Notes under the pieces: generated by a model | Told to the model about the DNA's origin: nothing | What the model saw: only the letters and a program-made list of their open reading frames with translations | Database searches by the model: none | Made by a program: the position numbers and the translations under genes | Assembly (NCBI GenBank): GCA_965279595.1 | Contig: OZ257246.1 | Location: 806,001-870,000 of the forward strand | DNA: 64,000 bases | Direction: 5' to 3' | From: CAIKLP01 sp965279595 | GTDB taxonomy: Bacteria > Bacteroidota > Bacteroidia > Sphingobacteriales > Sphingobacteriaceae | In this document: positions 1 to 8,595 of the stretch, piece by piece | Numbering within the stretch: the first letter of the stretch is position 1 | Layout: each line of letters opens with the position of its first letter

Positions 1-252
1 ATAGATGTAGAAGGACATACTGATGATGTGCCTATCAAAAATGATTTCTATAAATCAAATTGGGAACTTTCAACTTCACGTGCTTCAAATGCTATCCAAT
101 ATTTAATAGATAAAGGAATAAGTCCTGATAGATTAAAAGCTTCTGGTTATGGCGATACCAAGCCACTATTCCCTAACAAAGATGTTAAGGGCAATCCTAT
201 TGATAAAAACAGAGCATTCAATAGAAGGGTTGTAGTTCGTATATATTACTAA
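1..252 (+). CDS. OmpA/MotB-type peptidoglycan-binding domain protein, C-terminal fragment
   Basis: The reading frame is open from the first base of the window, so this is the 3' end of a longer gene. The 83 visible residues match the end of an OmpA C-terminal domain: an initial EGHTDDVP segment, then NWELSTSRA, a helix, SPDRLKASGYGDTKP and the closing NRAFNRRVVVRI. In this family the domain binds diaminopimelate in peptidoglycan and tethers an outer-membrane or lipoprotein partner to the wall. The N-terminal part, which would show whether this is a porin-like OmpA, a Pal lipoprotein or a MotB-like protein, lies outside the window. The first internal ATG, at 28, is not the real start because homology begins upstream of it. 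Confidence 0.85.
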   Translation: MDVEGHTDDVPIKNDFYKSNWELSTSRASNAIQYLIDKGISPDRLKASGYGDTKPLFPNKDVKGNPIDKNRAFNRRVVVRIYY

Positions 253-253
253 A

Positions 254-607
254 ATGAATCTGGAAATAATTCGTGAGTATTGCCTTGCAAAAAAAGCAGT
301 GGAAGAAGGATTACCTTTTGGTGAAGATGTTCTGGTTTTCAAAGTAATGGGGAAAATATTTCTATTGACTTCTTTGGATAACCCTATTAGCATTAACTTA
401 AAATGCGAACCTGATTATGCAATTGAACTAAGAGAAAAATATGAAGAAGTAATCCCAGGATTTCACATGAATAAAAAAATGTGGAATACTGTTAGTATAA
501 ATGGAAGTCTTCATCAAAAATTTATTTTAGATTTAATTGATCATTCATATAACCAAGTTGTATTGGGATTTTCAAAAAAAATGAAAGAAGAATTAAACTC
601 AATTTAA
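254..607 (+). CDS. MmcQ/YjbR family protein
   Basis: This 117-residue protein has the length and pattern of the YjbR/MmcQ family: an N-terminal EYCLAKKAVEEGLPFGEDVLVFKV segment (split here as EYCLAKKAVEEG and LPFGEDVLVFKV), a short sheet region ending in INLKCEPD, and the conserved PGFHMNKKMWNTV motif before a C-terminal helix. The fold resembles DNA-binding CyaY-like folds, but the biochemical role of the family is not established. The ATG lies two bases after the stop of the OmpA-type gene, and the stop lies just before the next ATG, so the three genes look cotranscribed. Confidence 0.85.
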   Translation: MNLEIIREYCLAKKAVEEGLPFGEDVLVFKVMGKIFLLTSLDNPISINLKCEPDYAIELREKYEEVIPGFHMNKKMWNTVSINGSLHQKFILDLIDHSYNQVVLGFSKKMKEELNSI

Positions 608-608
608 T

Positions 609-845
609 ATGTGGACAGAAGAAAATAATTGCTTGTCAAAAAAATTTCTATTTGATGGCTTTGTTGAAGCTATGAAATTCATCAACAAGGTTGCAACTGT
701 TGCTGAAAGTTTAAATCATCACCCAACTATTATCAATACATATAATAAAGTAGAGTTGATTTTACAAACGCATGATAAAGGAAATACAGTAACAGAACTA
801 GATTGGCAGCTAGCAAAAGAAATTGATCGAATAAATGAAATTTGA
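609..845 (+). CDS. phhB: Pterin-4a-carbinolamine dehydratase (PCD/DCoH)
   Basis: This 78-residue protein matches the second half of the dehydratase fold. It has the SLNHHPTIINTYNKVELILQ stretch that carries the paired active-site histidines, followed by HDKGNTVTELDWQLAKEID. The enzyme dehydrates 4a-hydroxytetrahydrobiopterin during pterin recycling by aromatic amino acid hydroxylases. It is somewhat shorter than the usual 95-110 residues because the N-terminal helix is abbreviated; the MWTEENNCLSKKF start looks natural. It begins one base after the YjbR stop. No aromatic hydroxylase is in view, so the partner is unknown. Confidence 0.85.
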   Translation: MWTEENNCLSKKFLFDGFVEAMKFINKVATVAESLNHHPTIINTYNKVELILQTHDKGNTVTELDWQLAKEIDRINEI

Positions 846-921
846 AGAACTTTTATTTACTTTCTGCAATAAGTCAAATTAACTTATTACTAATATTGGA
901 AAAAATTAAGATTGTTTTAAA

Positions 922-2670
922 ATGAAATTGTATCTCACCATCCTACTTGTTTTGTGTTTTTCATTAAATTCAAAAAGTCAAGAAAATTTAGTTAGTAACC
1001 AATCCACAACCTATGCTGATTGCATAGCCTTCTACAAAAAATTATCAGAAAAACATTATTTAGTAACTATTGAAAAAGTAGGTATTACTGATATTGGTTT
1101 GCCATTGCAATTAATTAAAATTGAAAAAGATGGCGATAGCAAAAACAAAATTAGAATACTAATTAACAATGGCATACACCCTGGAGAGCCTGAAGGAATT
1201 GATGCTTCTATGCAAATTGCTAAAAGTGTTGTTGGAGATCAATCAGAATTAGCTAGTTCAAAATTTAGTAAGTCTATTTTAGATAATTGTATCATTTATA
1301 TTATTCCTGTATATAATATAGATGGAGCATTAAAAAGAAACAGTACTTCAAGAGCAAACCAAAATGGACCTGTTGAATATGGATTTCGTGCCAATTCTAA
1401 AAACTTAGACTTAAACCGAGATTTTATAAAAATGGATTCTAGAAATGCAACAACATTTGCTGAAATTTTTCAAAGAATAAAGCCGCATGTTTTTATTGAT
1501 ACTCACACCAGTAATGGAGCAGATTATCAACATGTGCTTACCTATATAGCTACACAAAAAGATAAATTACAAAAAGATTGTTCAGCAGTAATGACAAAGA
1601 AAATTATTCCTGTTCTTGAAGATAGTTTAAATAAAAAAAATTGGAAGCCTATACCTTATGTAAATGCTTGGACCGATCATCCTGATTCAGGCTGGTCAGC
1701 ATTTTATGAAAGCCCAAGATTTGCAACTGGCTATGCAGCACTATTTAATTGTATTGGCTTTACTGTTGAAACACATATGCTCAAACCATTTGATCAAAGA
1801 TTGTCTGCAACTTATGACTTTTTAAAAGCAATAATTGAAATTTCTAGCGACAATAAAAAAGCAATAATGGATGCTAGGACAAAAGCTAATAAAGACGATT
1901 TATCAAAAAAATATTTTCCTTTAAATTGGAAAACTGATTCTAGCAAAATAAGTTCTCTTAATTATTTTGGCTATAAAGCAAAATATAAAAAATCAGAAGT
2001 AAGTGGAATGGATAGATTATATTATGACAAAGCTGAACCTACACAATTAAAAGTAAAATATTATAATTCATACAAGCCCATAGATTCAGTAGAGAAACCT
2101 TATGCATATATCATTCCTTATGCTTGGGATGCAGTAATTAAAAGATTAAAAGCAAATGACATTGAAATGGAACAACTGAATGTTAATGCTCAGTCACTAA
2201 ACGTTCAAGTTTATTATATTGATGATTATAAAAGTGCGAGTCGCCCATATGAAGGACATTACAATCATAGCCAAGTAAAGCTACATACTGAAACTCAAAA
2301 TATAAGTTTTAGTGATAAAGATTATATAGTATTCACTAATCAACCATCTGTTCGTTTTTTAATTGAAACTTTAGAACCCAAAGCAGTAGATTCCTATTTC
2401 AATTGGAATTTTTTTGATGCAGTGTTAGCACAAAAAGAATATTTTTCAGATTATGTTTTTGAAGATCTAGCAGCTGAAATATTAAAAAACAATCCGGATT
2501 TACAACAAAAATTAAAAGACAAAATTAATGCAGATCCAAAATTTGCAAGCAATGGGGCAGCACAATTAGATTTTGTTTACAGAAATTCTTCTTACTTTGA
2601 AAAAAGTTATTTACGTTACCCAATTTATAGAGTACAAAAATCAAGTGATTTGAAATGGAGACAATATTAA
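922..2670 (+). CDS. Secreted M14-family zinc carboxypeptidase
   Basis: The 582-residue product starts with a signal peptide (MKLYLTILLVLCFSLNSKSQ). The M14 catalytic domain follows: zinc ligands in HPGE (H86, E89) and H195 in the DTHTSNG segment, an LNRDF substrate-contact motif near 165, and a probable general-base glutamate at E283 in TVETHM. These mark an active metallocarboxypeptidase-like enzyme, probably periplasmic or secreted. About 300 residues beyond the catalytic domain form a C-terminal extension without a recognised signature. The substrate could be peptides or peptidoglycan stems and is not shown by the sequence. Its 3' end overlaps the rhomboid gene by 16 bases in another frame. 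Confidence 0.88.
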   Translation: MKLYLTILLVLCFSLNSKSQENLVSNQSTTYADCIAFYKKLSEKHYLVTIEKVGITDIGLPLQLIKIEKDGDSKNKIRILINNGIHPGEPEGIDASMQIAKSVVGDQSELASSKFSKSILDNCIIYIIPVYNIDGALKRNSTSRANQNGPVEYGFRANSKNLDLNRDFIKMDSRNATTFAEIFQRIKPHVFIDTHTSNGADYQHVLTYIATQKDKLQKDCSAVMTKKIIPVLEDSLNKKNWKPIPYVNAWTDHPDSGWSAFYESPRFATGYAALFNCIGFTVETHMLKPFDQRLSATYDFLKAIIEISSDNKKAIMDARTKANKDDLSKKYFPLNWKTDSSKISSLNYFGYKAKYKKSEVSGMDRLYYDKAEPTQLKVKYYNSYKPIDSVEKPYAYIIPYAWDAVIKRLKANDIEMEQLNVNAQSLNVQVYYIDDYKSASRPYEGHYNHSQVKLHTETQNISFSDKDYIVFTNQPSVRFLIETLEPKAVDSYFNWNFFDAVLAQKEYFSDYVFEDLAAEILKNNPDLQQKLKDKINADPKFASNGAAQLDFVYRNSSYFEKSYLRYPIYRVQKSSDLKWRQY

Positions 2671-3269
2671 AAGCTATACCAGTTTCATCAGGCATTTTTA
2701 TTTTTATTTTAGTTACATCAATTTATGCTTTCTATGAGAAAGGACATTTGATGCGTACTTTGATGCTACATCCATATAGCATTAGCAGAAAGAAAAATAT
2801 TTTTACCATTATCACGAGTGGATTTATTCACTCTGATTGGAATCATCTTTTATTTAATATGTTTTCCTATTATTTCTTTGCCTTTACTTTAGAGAGAATT
2901 GTAGGTCACTGGCAATTTGCCGTAATTTATTTTTCAGGATTGGTATTGAGTGATGTAAGTACTTTAATCAAAAATAAAAACAATCCAAGTTATTATAGCT
3001 TGGGGGCTTCAGGAGCTATTTCTGCAGTGTTGTTTAGTTATATTTTATTTGATCCTTTATCAAAAATATACATTTTCATTATTCCGGTTGGAATTCCTGC
3101 ATACATTTTTGCATTGCTTTATTTAGCTTATTGTATGTATGCTTCAAGAAATAAAGCAGACAATGTTAATCATGAAGCTCATTTTTGGGGTGCCGTAACA
3201 GGCTTAGTTGTTACTTGTATTTTGTATCCTCGTGTATTTTCTTTTTTTGTAAATCAGGTATTAGGCTAA
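2655..3269 (+). CDS. Rhomboid family intramembrane serine protease
   Basis: This 204-residue polytopic membrane protein carries the rhomboid hallmarks: the HSDWNHLLFNMFSYYFF segment near 59-75 that lines the active site, the catalytic serine in GASGA (S119), and the catalytic histidine in NHEAHFWGAVTG (H176). Rhomboids cleave single-span membrane proteins inside the bilayer; the substrate here is unknown. Translation begins within the last codons of the M14 peptidase gene, so the two are probably coupled. Its 3' end overlaps the convergent biotin-carrier gene by nine bases, with no visible terminator between them. Confidence 0.9.
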   Translation: METILKAIPVSSGIFIFILVTSIYAFYEKGHLMRTLMLHPYSISRKKNIFTIITSGFIHSDWNHLLFNMFSYYFFAFTLERIVGHWQFAVIYFSGLVLSDVSTLIKNKNNPSYYSLGASGAISAVLFSYILFDPLSKIYIFIIPVGIPAYIFALLYLAYCMYASRNKADNVNHEAHFWGAVTGLVVTCILYPRVFSFFVNQVLG

Positions 3270-3761
3270 AAGCAAAAGTACTTCATTCTTTTCTACTTTA
3301 TCGCCTGGATTAATTTTTACACTTTTAATAACTCCATCAGTTGGTGATTTTAAAATGTTTTCCATTTTCATTGCTTCCAACACAACCAAATTATCCCCTT
3401 TTTTTATCTCCGAACCTTCTTGAACTAATACTTTTAATACTAGGCCTGGCATTGGAGCTTTTATATCATTAATTTTTTTATTTGCTAAAGTGTCTAAGCC
3501 CAATGATTTCAATAAATCATCATATTGGTCTTTAATATTAAGCTCATATTTATTCCCATTCACTTTTATACTTGCCACTTTAGTTTCTCTATCTAAATTA
3601 ATAAGTTCAGCAGTATAAGATTTTGTACCTAATAAAATACTAAACTTATTCTCAGAAGCCCTTGCTAATTGAACATCTTCAGTATTTCCAACAATTTTTA
3701 ATCCTTCAGCATTTTTTTCTAAATCAAACTGAAAATTATTATTTACTTTAATGTGGTACAT
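3261..3761 (-). CDS. Biotin/lipoyl attachment domain protein (biotin carboxyl carrier subunit)
   Basis: The 166-residue protein ends in a biotinyl domain with the EAMKMEN motif, where K132 is the expected biotinylated lysine. The hammerhead sequence APMPGLVLKVLVQEGSEIKKG lies before it (as APMPGLVLKVL and VQEGSEIKKG), and the domain closes with KVEKNEVLLLL. The first 95 residues are the small beta-rich N-terminal segment common to carrier subunits of acyl-CoA carboxylases in Bacteroidota. It carries carboxybiotin between a biotin carboxylase and a carboxyltransferase, neither of which is in the window. Propionyl-CoA and acetyl-CoA carboxylase roles are both possible. It is the last gene of a minus-strand run. 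Confidence 0.88.
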   Translation of the reverse strand: MYHIKVNNNFQFDLEKNAEGLKIVGNTEDVQLARASENKFSILLGTKSYTAELINLDRETKVASIKVNGNKYELNIKDQYDDLLKSLGLDTLANKKINDIKAPMPGLVLKVLVQEGSEIKKGDNLVVLEAMKMENILKSPTDGVIKSVKINPGDKVEKNEVLLLLA

Positions 3762-3778
3762 GTGTTTCTTAATTAATG

Positions 3779-4441
3779 TTAATGACTAAAAACATATTGA
3801 ATAATATTTGCACCCATTTTTAGGGCCTTCTCATGCATCTCTGGTGTATCGGTTGGATAAGTTCCCACTTCTTCCCAACCATTACCTAAATCACATTCGT
3901 AATCGTAAAAACAAACCAACCTGCCTTTATAAATTATACCAAATCCTTGTGGTCTTTTTCCATCGTGTTCATGAATCTTTGGCAAACCATTACTAAAATT
4001 ATACTTCTGTGAAAATATAGGATGAGAGAAAGGGAGTTCAACAAAATTTAAATCTGGAAAAACTTTTTTCATTGATAATCTAACAAATTGATCCATTCCA
4101 TAATTATCACAAATATGAAGAAAGCCTCCGCCCATTAAATAATTTCTCAAATTCTCTGCTTCTTGATCTGAGAATACAATATTGCCATGTCCAGTTGCAA
4201 ATACATAAGGATAATTAAACAACTCTGATGAACCTGGTTCTACAATAGATTCATCCTCATAAATATTGCTATTCAAGTTTTTGTTACAATAAGAAATTAA
4301 ATTATTTAGTGCAGTGCGACTAGAATACCAATCACCACCTCCATTATATTTTAATCTTGCGATTCTATAAGTTGGATTAACAAATGAACTGCTTAACAGC
4401 AGAAAAGAAATTAAAATTAAAGTATAGAATCCTTTTTTCAT
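3779..4441 (-). CDS. DUF4159 domain-containing exported protein
   Basis: The 220-residue protein begins with a signal peptide (MKKGFYTLILISFLLLSSS) and then a DUF4159 domain. Visible hallmarks are the RLKYNGGGDWY opening, YPYVFATGHGNIVFSDQEA, NYLMGGGFLHICDNYG near the middle, the ELPFSHPIF segment, and the PQGFGIIYKGRLVCFYDYE close. The domain has a Rossmann-like, glutamine-amidotransferase-like layout, but its function is not known. It occurs widely in Bacteroidota, often near peptidases and MoxR/BatA genes; here it sits between rsmE and the biotin-carrier gene. The start codon is three bases from the rsmE stop, consistent with cotranscription. Confidence 0.85.
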   Translation of the reverse strand: MKKGFYTLILISFLLLSSSFVNPTYRIARLKYNGGGDWYSSRTALNNLISYCNKNLNSNIYEDESIVEPGSSELFNYPYVFATGHGNIVFSDQEAENLRNYLMGGGFLHICDNYGMDQFVRLSMKKVFPDLNFVELPFSHPIFSQKYNFSNGLPKIHEHDGKRPQGFGIIYKGRLVCFYDYECDLGNGWEEVGTYPTDTPEMHEKALKMGANIIQYVFSH

Positions 4442-4443
4442 TT

Positions 4444-5151
4444 CTAAAAATCTTGGTCAGCTAAAATGGTTGCCATTAAAGCTGCGGTCTCTGTTCTTAA
4501 TCTAGATTCACCTAAAGTAATTGCATTAAAATTATTTTTTATTGCTAATTCAATTTCATTGTTGCTAAAATCACCTTCAGGGCCAATTAAAATTAAATTT
4601 CGCGAATTATTACTTTCTTTCTTTATCTCAGCTATTGTTTTTTTTGAAGTTTCCAAACAATGTGCAATCATTCTATTTTCATGATCAAATTTTTGCGCAA
4701 TAAAATGATTGAATGATAGCATTCCATTTAGTTTTGGATGATATGCTTTTAAACTTTGCTTCATGGCAGATTCAATAATTTTATTCAAACGTTCAGGCTT
4801 TATTTCTTTTCTTTCAGAATGATCACAAAGTAAAAGTGTTATTTCATCTATCCCAACTTCAGTTGCCTTCTCTAAAAACCACTCAGTTCGTTCTATGTTT
4901 TTTGTTGGGGCAATGGCAATGTGCAAATAGTTCTTTCTCTTTTGAAATTCTCGTTTCACATCCACAACCTGCACCATACAACGCTTTGGATGATTATCTA
5001 TTATTTTGGTTTCGAAAAAACCACCCTGGCCATCAACTAAAAATATAATATCGCCATTCACTAAACGCAATACTCTTGTACAATGCTTACTTTCTTCTTC
5101 ATTGAGTTGATAAAGATCGGCATTGATATCAGGTGTATAAAAAAGATGCAT
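4444..5151 (-). CDS. rsmE: 16S rRNA (uracil(1498)-N(3))-methyltransferase RsmE
   Basis: The 235-residue protein matches RsmE in length and domain order: an N-terminal PUA-like domain (about 1-70, including HCTRVLRL) and a SPOUT methyltransferase domain. The latter contains TEWFLEKATEVGIDEI, the LILIGPEGDFSNNEI cofactor loop and ITLGESRLRTETAAL near the C terminus, the trefoil-knot signature of the family. It methylates N3 of U1498 in 16S rRNA using SAM. It sits between the CNNM transporter-like gene (five bases upstream) and the DUF4159 gene (two bases downstream), which indicates one transcript. Confidence 0.96.
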   Translation of the reverse strand: MHLFYTPDINADLYQLNEEESKHCTRVLRLVNGDIIFLVDGQGGFFETKIIDNHPKRCMVQVVDVKREFQKRKNYLHIAIAPTKNIERTEWFLEKATEVGIDEITLLLCDHSERKEIKPERLNKIIESAMKQSLKAYHPKLNGMLSFNHFIAQKFDHENRMIAHCLETSKKTIAEIKKESNNSRNLILIGPEGDFSNNEIELAIKNNFNAITLGESRLRTETAALMATILADQDF

Positions 5152-5156
5152 TTGAA

Positions 5157-6488
5157 TTAATTGTGTGTATCAACAAGTTGATTGTCGTCGGTCATAGCTT
5201 GTATGAGAAACATACTCACCGACTCAATATTGTTTTTCTTTTTTGCCAATACTACAAAATGATATCCACCAAAATCAATCTCTTCACCAAGTTCTGGAAT
5301 CTTTTCGAATATTACATTCATTAATCCAGCAACCGAATCATAATCATCATCTTCAGGAAGTGCAACTGGCAAGAATTCATTCACATCTGAAATTGCAGAA
5401 TGAGCATCAACAATAAATTCATAATCTGAAACAACCACAACTTTTGGTTTCTCTTCATCATGTTCATCTTGAATTTCTCCAACTAACTCTTCAATGATAT
5501 CTTCCATGGTTACTAAACCTGCAGTTCCTCCAAACTCATCTAAAACAATTGCAATGTTTGGATTTTTTTTATTTTTCATTTCAGTCAACAAATCTGCAAT
5601 TCTTTTTGATTCAGGAATAAAAAACACGGGTCTGATCATGTCTTTTAATTGAATAGTTTGATCTTTCAATTCTTTCATCAACAAATCTTTTGCATGAATG
5701 AAACCAACAATTTCATCAATTGACCCTTTATAAACAGGCATTCTTGTATAGCCTTCATTAATTACAAAATTGACAAACTCGTGGTAAGGAGTTTCAATAT
5801 TAAATGCAACAATGGAAGTACGCGGCACCATGATTTTTTTTACTGTACGATCATTGAAATCAAATACATTTTTGATTAGTTCATGTTCGGATGAATCCAA
5901 GGCACCACTTTCTTTTCCTTGATCTAATAATAATTGCAATTCTTCTGAAGTATGTACTTCATGTCCGTGTATAGGTGAAATACCAATTCGTTTTAATATT
6001 AAATTTGCTAAGCCATTAAGTATCCAAATAAATGGACGAAAAACGATATAGAAAATATTCAATGGAATAGCCAATGCAAAAGTTGTGGTCACTGGTCTTT
6101 GAATAGCAATAGATTTGGGAGCCAACTCGCCAAATACAATATGAAGAATAGTGATGGTTCCAAATGCAATGGGTAGTGCTATTTGATGAGCATGCTCAGG
6201 TGCAATCGACATTCCAAATAAAGAAAATAAAGAGAGTATAATTGCTGAAACAACTGATTCACCAATCCAACCTAAACCTAAAGAAGCAAGTGTAATACCT
6301 AATTGAGTGGCAGATAAATATCCATCCAAGTTTTGCAAAATATGTTTTGCGGTTTTTGCACTTTGATTTCCTGTTTTTGCTTTAAGCTCAACTTGAGATG
6401 ATCTAACTTTTACTATTGCAAATTCAGCAGCTACAAAAAATCCATTGAGCATCACCAAAAAAAGCGTAAGAAAAATATCGAACAACAT
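5157..6488 (-). CDS. CNNM/CorC-type membrane protein with CBS pair (hemolysin family)
   Basis: The 443-residue protein has the three-part architecture of the HlyC/CorC (YtfL) family. A DUF21/CNNM transmembrane domain with about four helices covers roughly 1-195. A pair of CBS domains lies at about 205-345, starting at VFDFNDRTVKKIMVPR and including EGYTRMPVYKG and IAIVLDEFGGTAGLVTMEDI. A CorC_HlyC domain ends the protein. Members are linked to Mg2+ or other divalent-cation transport and tolerance. The gliding protein GldE shares this architecture, but without its usual partners I do not use that name. It sits 20 bases after dedA in the same direction. Confidence 0.9.
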   Translation of the reverse strand: MLFDIFLTLFLVMLNGFFVAAEFAIVKVRSSQVELKAKTGNQSAKTAKHILQNLDGYLSATQLGITLASLGLGWIGESVVSAIILSLFSLFGMSIAPEHAHQIALPIAFGTITILHIVFGELAPKSIAIQRPVTTTFALAIPLNIFYIVFRPFIWILNGLANLILKRIGISPIHGHEVHTSEELQLLLDQGKESGALDSSEHELIKNVFDFNDRTVKKIMVPRTSIVAFNIETPYHEFVNFVINEGYTRMPVYKGSIDEIVGFIHAKDLLMKELKDQTIQLKDMIRPVFFIPESKRIADLLTEMKNKKNPNIAIVLDEFGGTAGLVTMEDIIEELVGEIQDEHDEEKPKVVVVSDYEFIVDAHSAISDVNEFLPVALPEDDDYDSVAGLMNVIFEKIPELGEEIDFGGYHFVVLAKKKNNIESVSMFLIQAMTDDNQLVDTHN

Positions 6489-6508
6489 ATTGTTATTTTT
6501 TAATCAAA

Positions 6509-7159
6509 TCAAATAGCTGATTGATCGTTTTTATTTCTGCGATTGCGTTCTTTGAAATAAGTAAGAACGACAGGAATCATACTTATCAAAATAATTACGA
6601 TTACAATGTATTCTAACCTGTTTTGTAAAGATGGGAATGCTCTACCTAAAAAATATCCTGCAAGCACCATTGAAAACACCCAAGCAATACAACCTAGAAT
6701 ATTATACAACACGAACTTTTTAAAATCTAAACTTACTACACCTGCCATAATTGGAACGAAGGTTCTAATAATTGGAATAAATCTTCCTAAAACAATTGCT
6801 GCTCCACCATAGCGATCATAAAAATCTTTAGCCAAATTTACATGCTTCTTTTTAAAGAAAAATGAATCATCTCTTTTGAAAAGAACAGGTCCTGTTTGTT
6901 TGCCGAAAAAATAACCAACAAAATTTCCTAAGATCCCAGCAGCAGTAACACTAAAAAGTAAAGTATAAATATTGACATCAAATATAGGTGTACCACACAT
7001 TAGGCCGGCAACAAACAGCAATGAATCACCAGGTAAAAAAAAGCCAAAAAACAAACCAGTTTCTGCAAAAATAACGAATAGTAAAAGTGTTAGTCCACCG
7101 TAATGTATGATGCTTTGTGGATTTAATAGGGTTTTAATGAACTCGTAAGCGTTTTCCAT
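6509..7159 (-). CDS. DedA family membrane protein
   Basis: The 216-residue polytopic protein carries the DedA (SNARE-associated/VTT) signatures: FGFFLPGDSLLFVAG in the first re-entrant region, GNFVGYFFGKQTGP, and GRFIPIIRTFVPIMAG with the conserved arginines. DedA proteins are needed for membrane homeostasis and proton motive force, and some act as undecaprenyl-phosphate or phospholipid flippases. Which substrate this member handles cannot be read from the sequence. It follows nuoN by 30 bases and could be the distal end of the complex I transcript. Confidence 0.93.
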   Translation of the reverse strand: MENAYEFIKTLLNPQSIIHYGGLTLLLFVIFAETGLFFGFFLPGDSLLFVAGLMCGTPIFDVNIYTLLFSVTAAGILGNFVGYFFGKQTGPVLFKRDDSFFFKKKHVNLAKDFYDRYGGAAIVLGRFIPIIRTFVPIMAGVVSLDFKKFVLYNILGCIAWVFSMVLAGYFLGRAFPSLQNRLEYIVIVIILISMIPVVLTYFKERNRRNKNDQSAI

Positions 7160-7189
7160 AGTTATAAATAGTTCCGAAAAATAAGGAAA

Positions 7190-8569
7190 TTAAAACAAGG
7201 ATGATAATATGGATGGAAAAATACCTAAAATAATAGTTGCAATAGTTGTAAGAGCAATTACTACACGGAAATTTAAGCTGCTTTCTAGCTCAGAATCAAA
7301 CAAAACATCCTTCATATACATTGCTATTACTACTCTGAAATAATACCAGATTCCAATTATTGCATTGATGATGGCTATTGCAACTAACCAAATATAGTTT
7401 TGAGCAATTGCAGTTGTGAACATGTAAAATTTAGCAAAGAATCCTGCTGTAAGCGGAATGCCAGCTAATGAACACATCGCAACAGTTAATGCAATAGCTG
7501 CAAATGGATTCCTTTTTGCCAAACCATTAAATGATTCAAAGTTATCAGACTTCGTCATCTCTTTTACTTTAATCAAAATTGCAAATGCACTAATTGATGC
7601 AATTGAATAAGCCGATGCATATAAGAACACTGCTTTAGTTGAATTTGGACCTAATGCTAAAATTGCCATTAACATATAACCTGCATGTGAAATACTTGAG
7701 TAAGCCAACATTCTTTTGAATGATGTTTGTTGCAATGCAACAATATTCCCAATACAAATTGTTAATACACTTACAGCCCATAAAGTAGGTGATAAGAATT
7801 CTGATAAAGAAGCGAAGCATGTTAAAAACAATCTCAAGAATGCAGCAAAACTTGCAGTCTTTACCACTGATGACATGAATAATGTAATTAAGGTTGGTGA
7901 ACCTTCATATACATCAGGAGCCCAAAAATGAAATGGCGCTGCTGAAACTTTAAATAACAAACCAATTAACACAAACAAAACACCAGCATAAAAAAGAGGA
8001 GCTACTACTCCGTTGCTCATTCCAACTGCAGTTGCAATTTGATCTAAATTGAAAGTTCCTGTGAATCCATAAACTAAAGCAATTCCAAATAATAAAAATC
8101 CAGTAGCAAATGAACCCATCAACAAATATTTCAATGCTGCTTCATTAGATGCCAAATCTTTTTTGCGAATACCTGCAAGTATATACATGCTTACAGACAT
8201 AATTTCAATACCAATAAATAACATGGTTAAATTCTGATAAGAAACCATACATATAATTCCTACCAATGCAAATAATAAGAGTGAAATATACTCTGCAACA
8301 TTTGTGCTTATTTTTTCGAAATATCCTCTTGATAAAACGATGATTAATATGGTACTAATAATTGTTAATCCAGAAAATGCGATAGAAAAATTATCAACCA
8401 AAATCATTTGGTTGAAATAATATAAATTTGTATTCCAAGCAGCTATTTGAGAAACAAGTGCTCCAAATAAACCAAGTATTGCAACAGGTACAATTGCTTT
8501 TGATTGCTTGTAAATCCCAAGAAATAAAATTAGGATTGCAAGAAGTGATATGATAACAATGCTCGTCAT
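7190..8569 (-). CDS. nuoN: NADH-quinone oxidoreductase subunit N
   Basis: The 459-residue protein has about 13-14 predicted membrane helices and belongs to the antiporter-like Mrp family. Typical motifs are EIMSVSMYILAG, LLFKVSAAPFHFWAPDVYEG (proton channel helix with a conserved lysine) and KRMLAYSSISHAGYML. NuoN is one of the three proton-pumping modules of the complex I membrane arm. It is the last nuo gene, 26 bases after nuoM. Length is usual for Bacteroidota. Confidence 0.96.
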   Translation of the reverse strand: MTSIVIISLLAILILFLGIYKQSKAIVPVAILGLFGALVSQIAAWNTNLYYFNQMILVDNFSIAFSGLTIISTILIIVLSRGYFEKISTNVAEYISLLLFALVGIICMVSYQNLTMLFIGIEIMSVSMYILAGIRKKDLASNEAALKYLLMGSFATGFLLFGIALVYGFTGTFNLDQIATAVGMSNGVVAPLFYAGVLFVLIGLLFKVSAAPFHFWAPDVYEGSPTLITLFMSSVVKTASFAAFLRLFLTCFASLSEFLSPTLWAVSVLTICIGNIVALQQTSFKRMLAYSSISHAGYMLMAILALGPNSTKAVFLYASAYSIASISAFAILIKVKEMTKSDNFESFNGLAKRNPFAAIALTVAMCSLAGIPLTAGFFAKFYMFTTAIAQNYIWLVAIAIINAIIGIWYYFRVVIAMYMKDVLFDSELESSLNFRVVIALTTIATIILGIFPSILSSLF

Positions 8570-8595
8570 TAGTTAAAGTTTTATTCCTATTGGAA

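Noticed and set aside
5157..6488. Naming the CNNM/CBS protein GldE
   Set aside because: Same architecture, but none of the gliding or GldD neighbours is present and the general CorC/HlyC branch cannot be excluded by eye.
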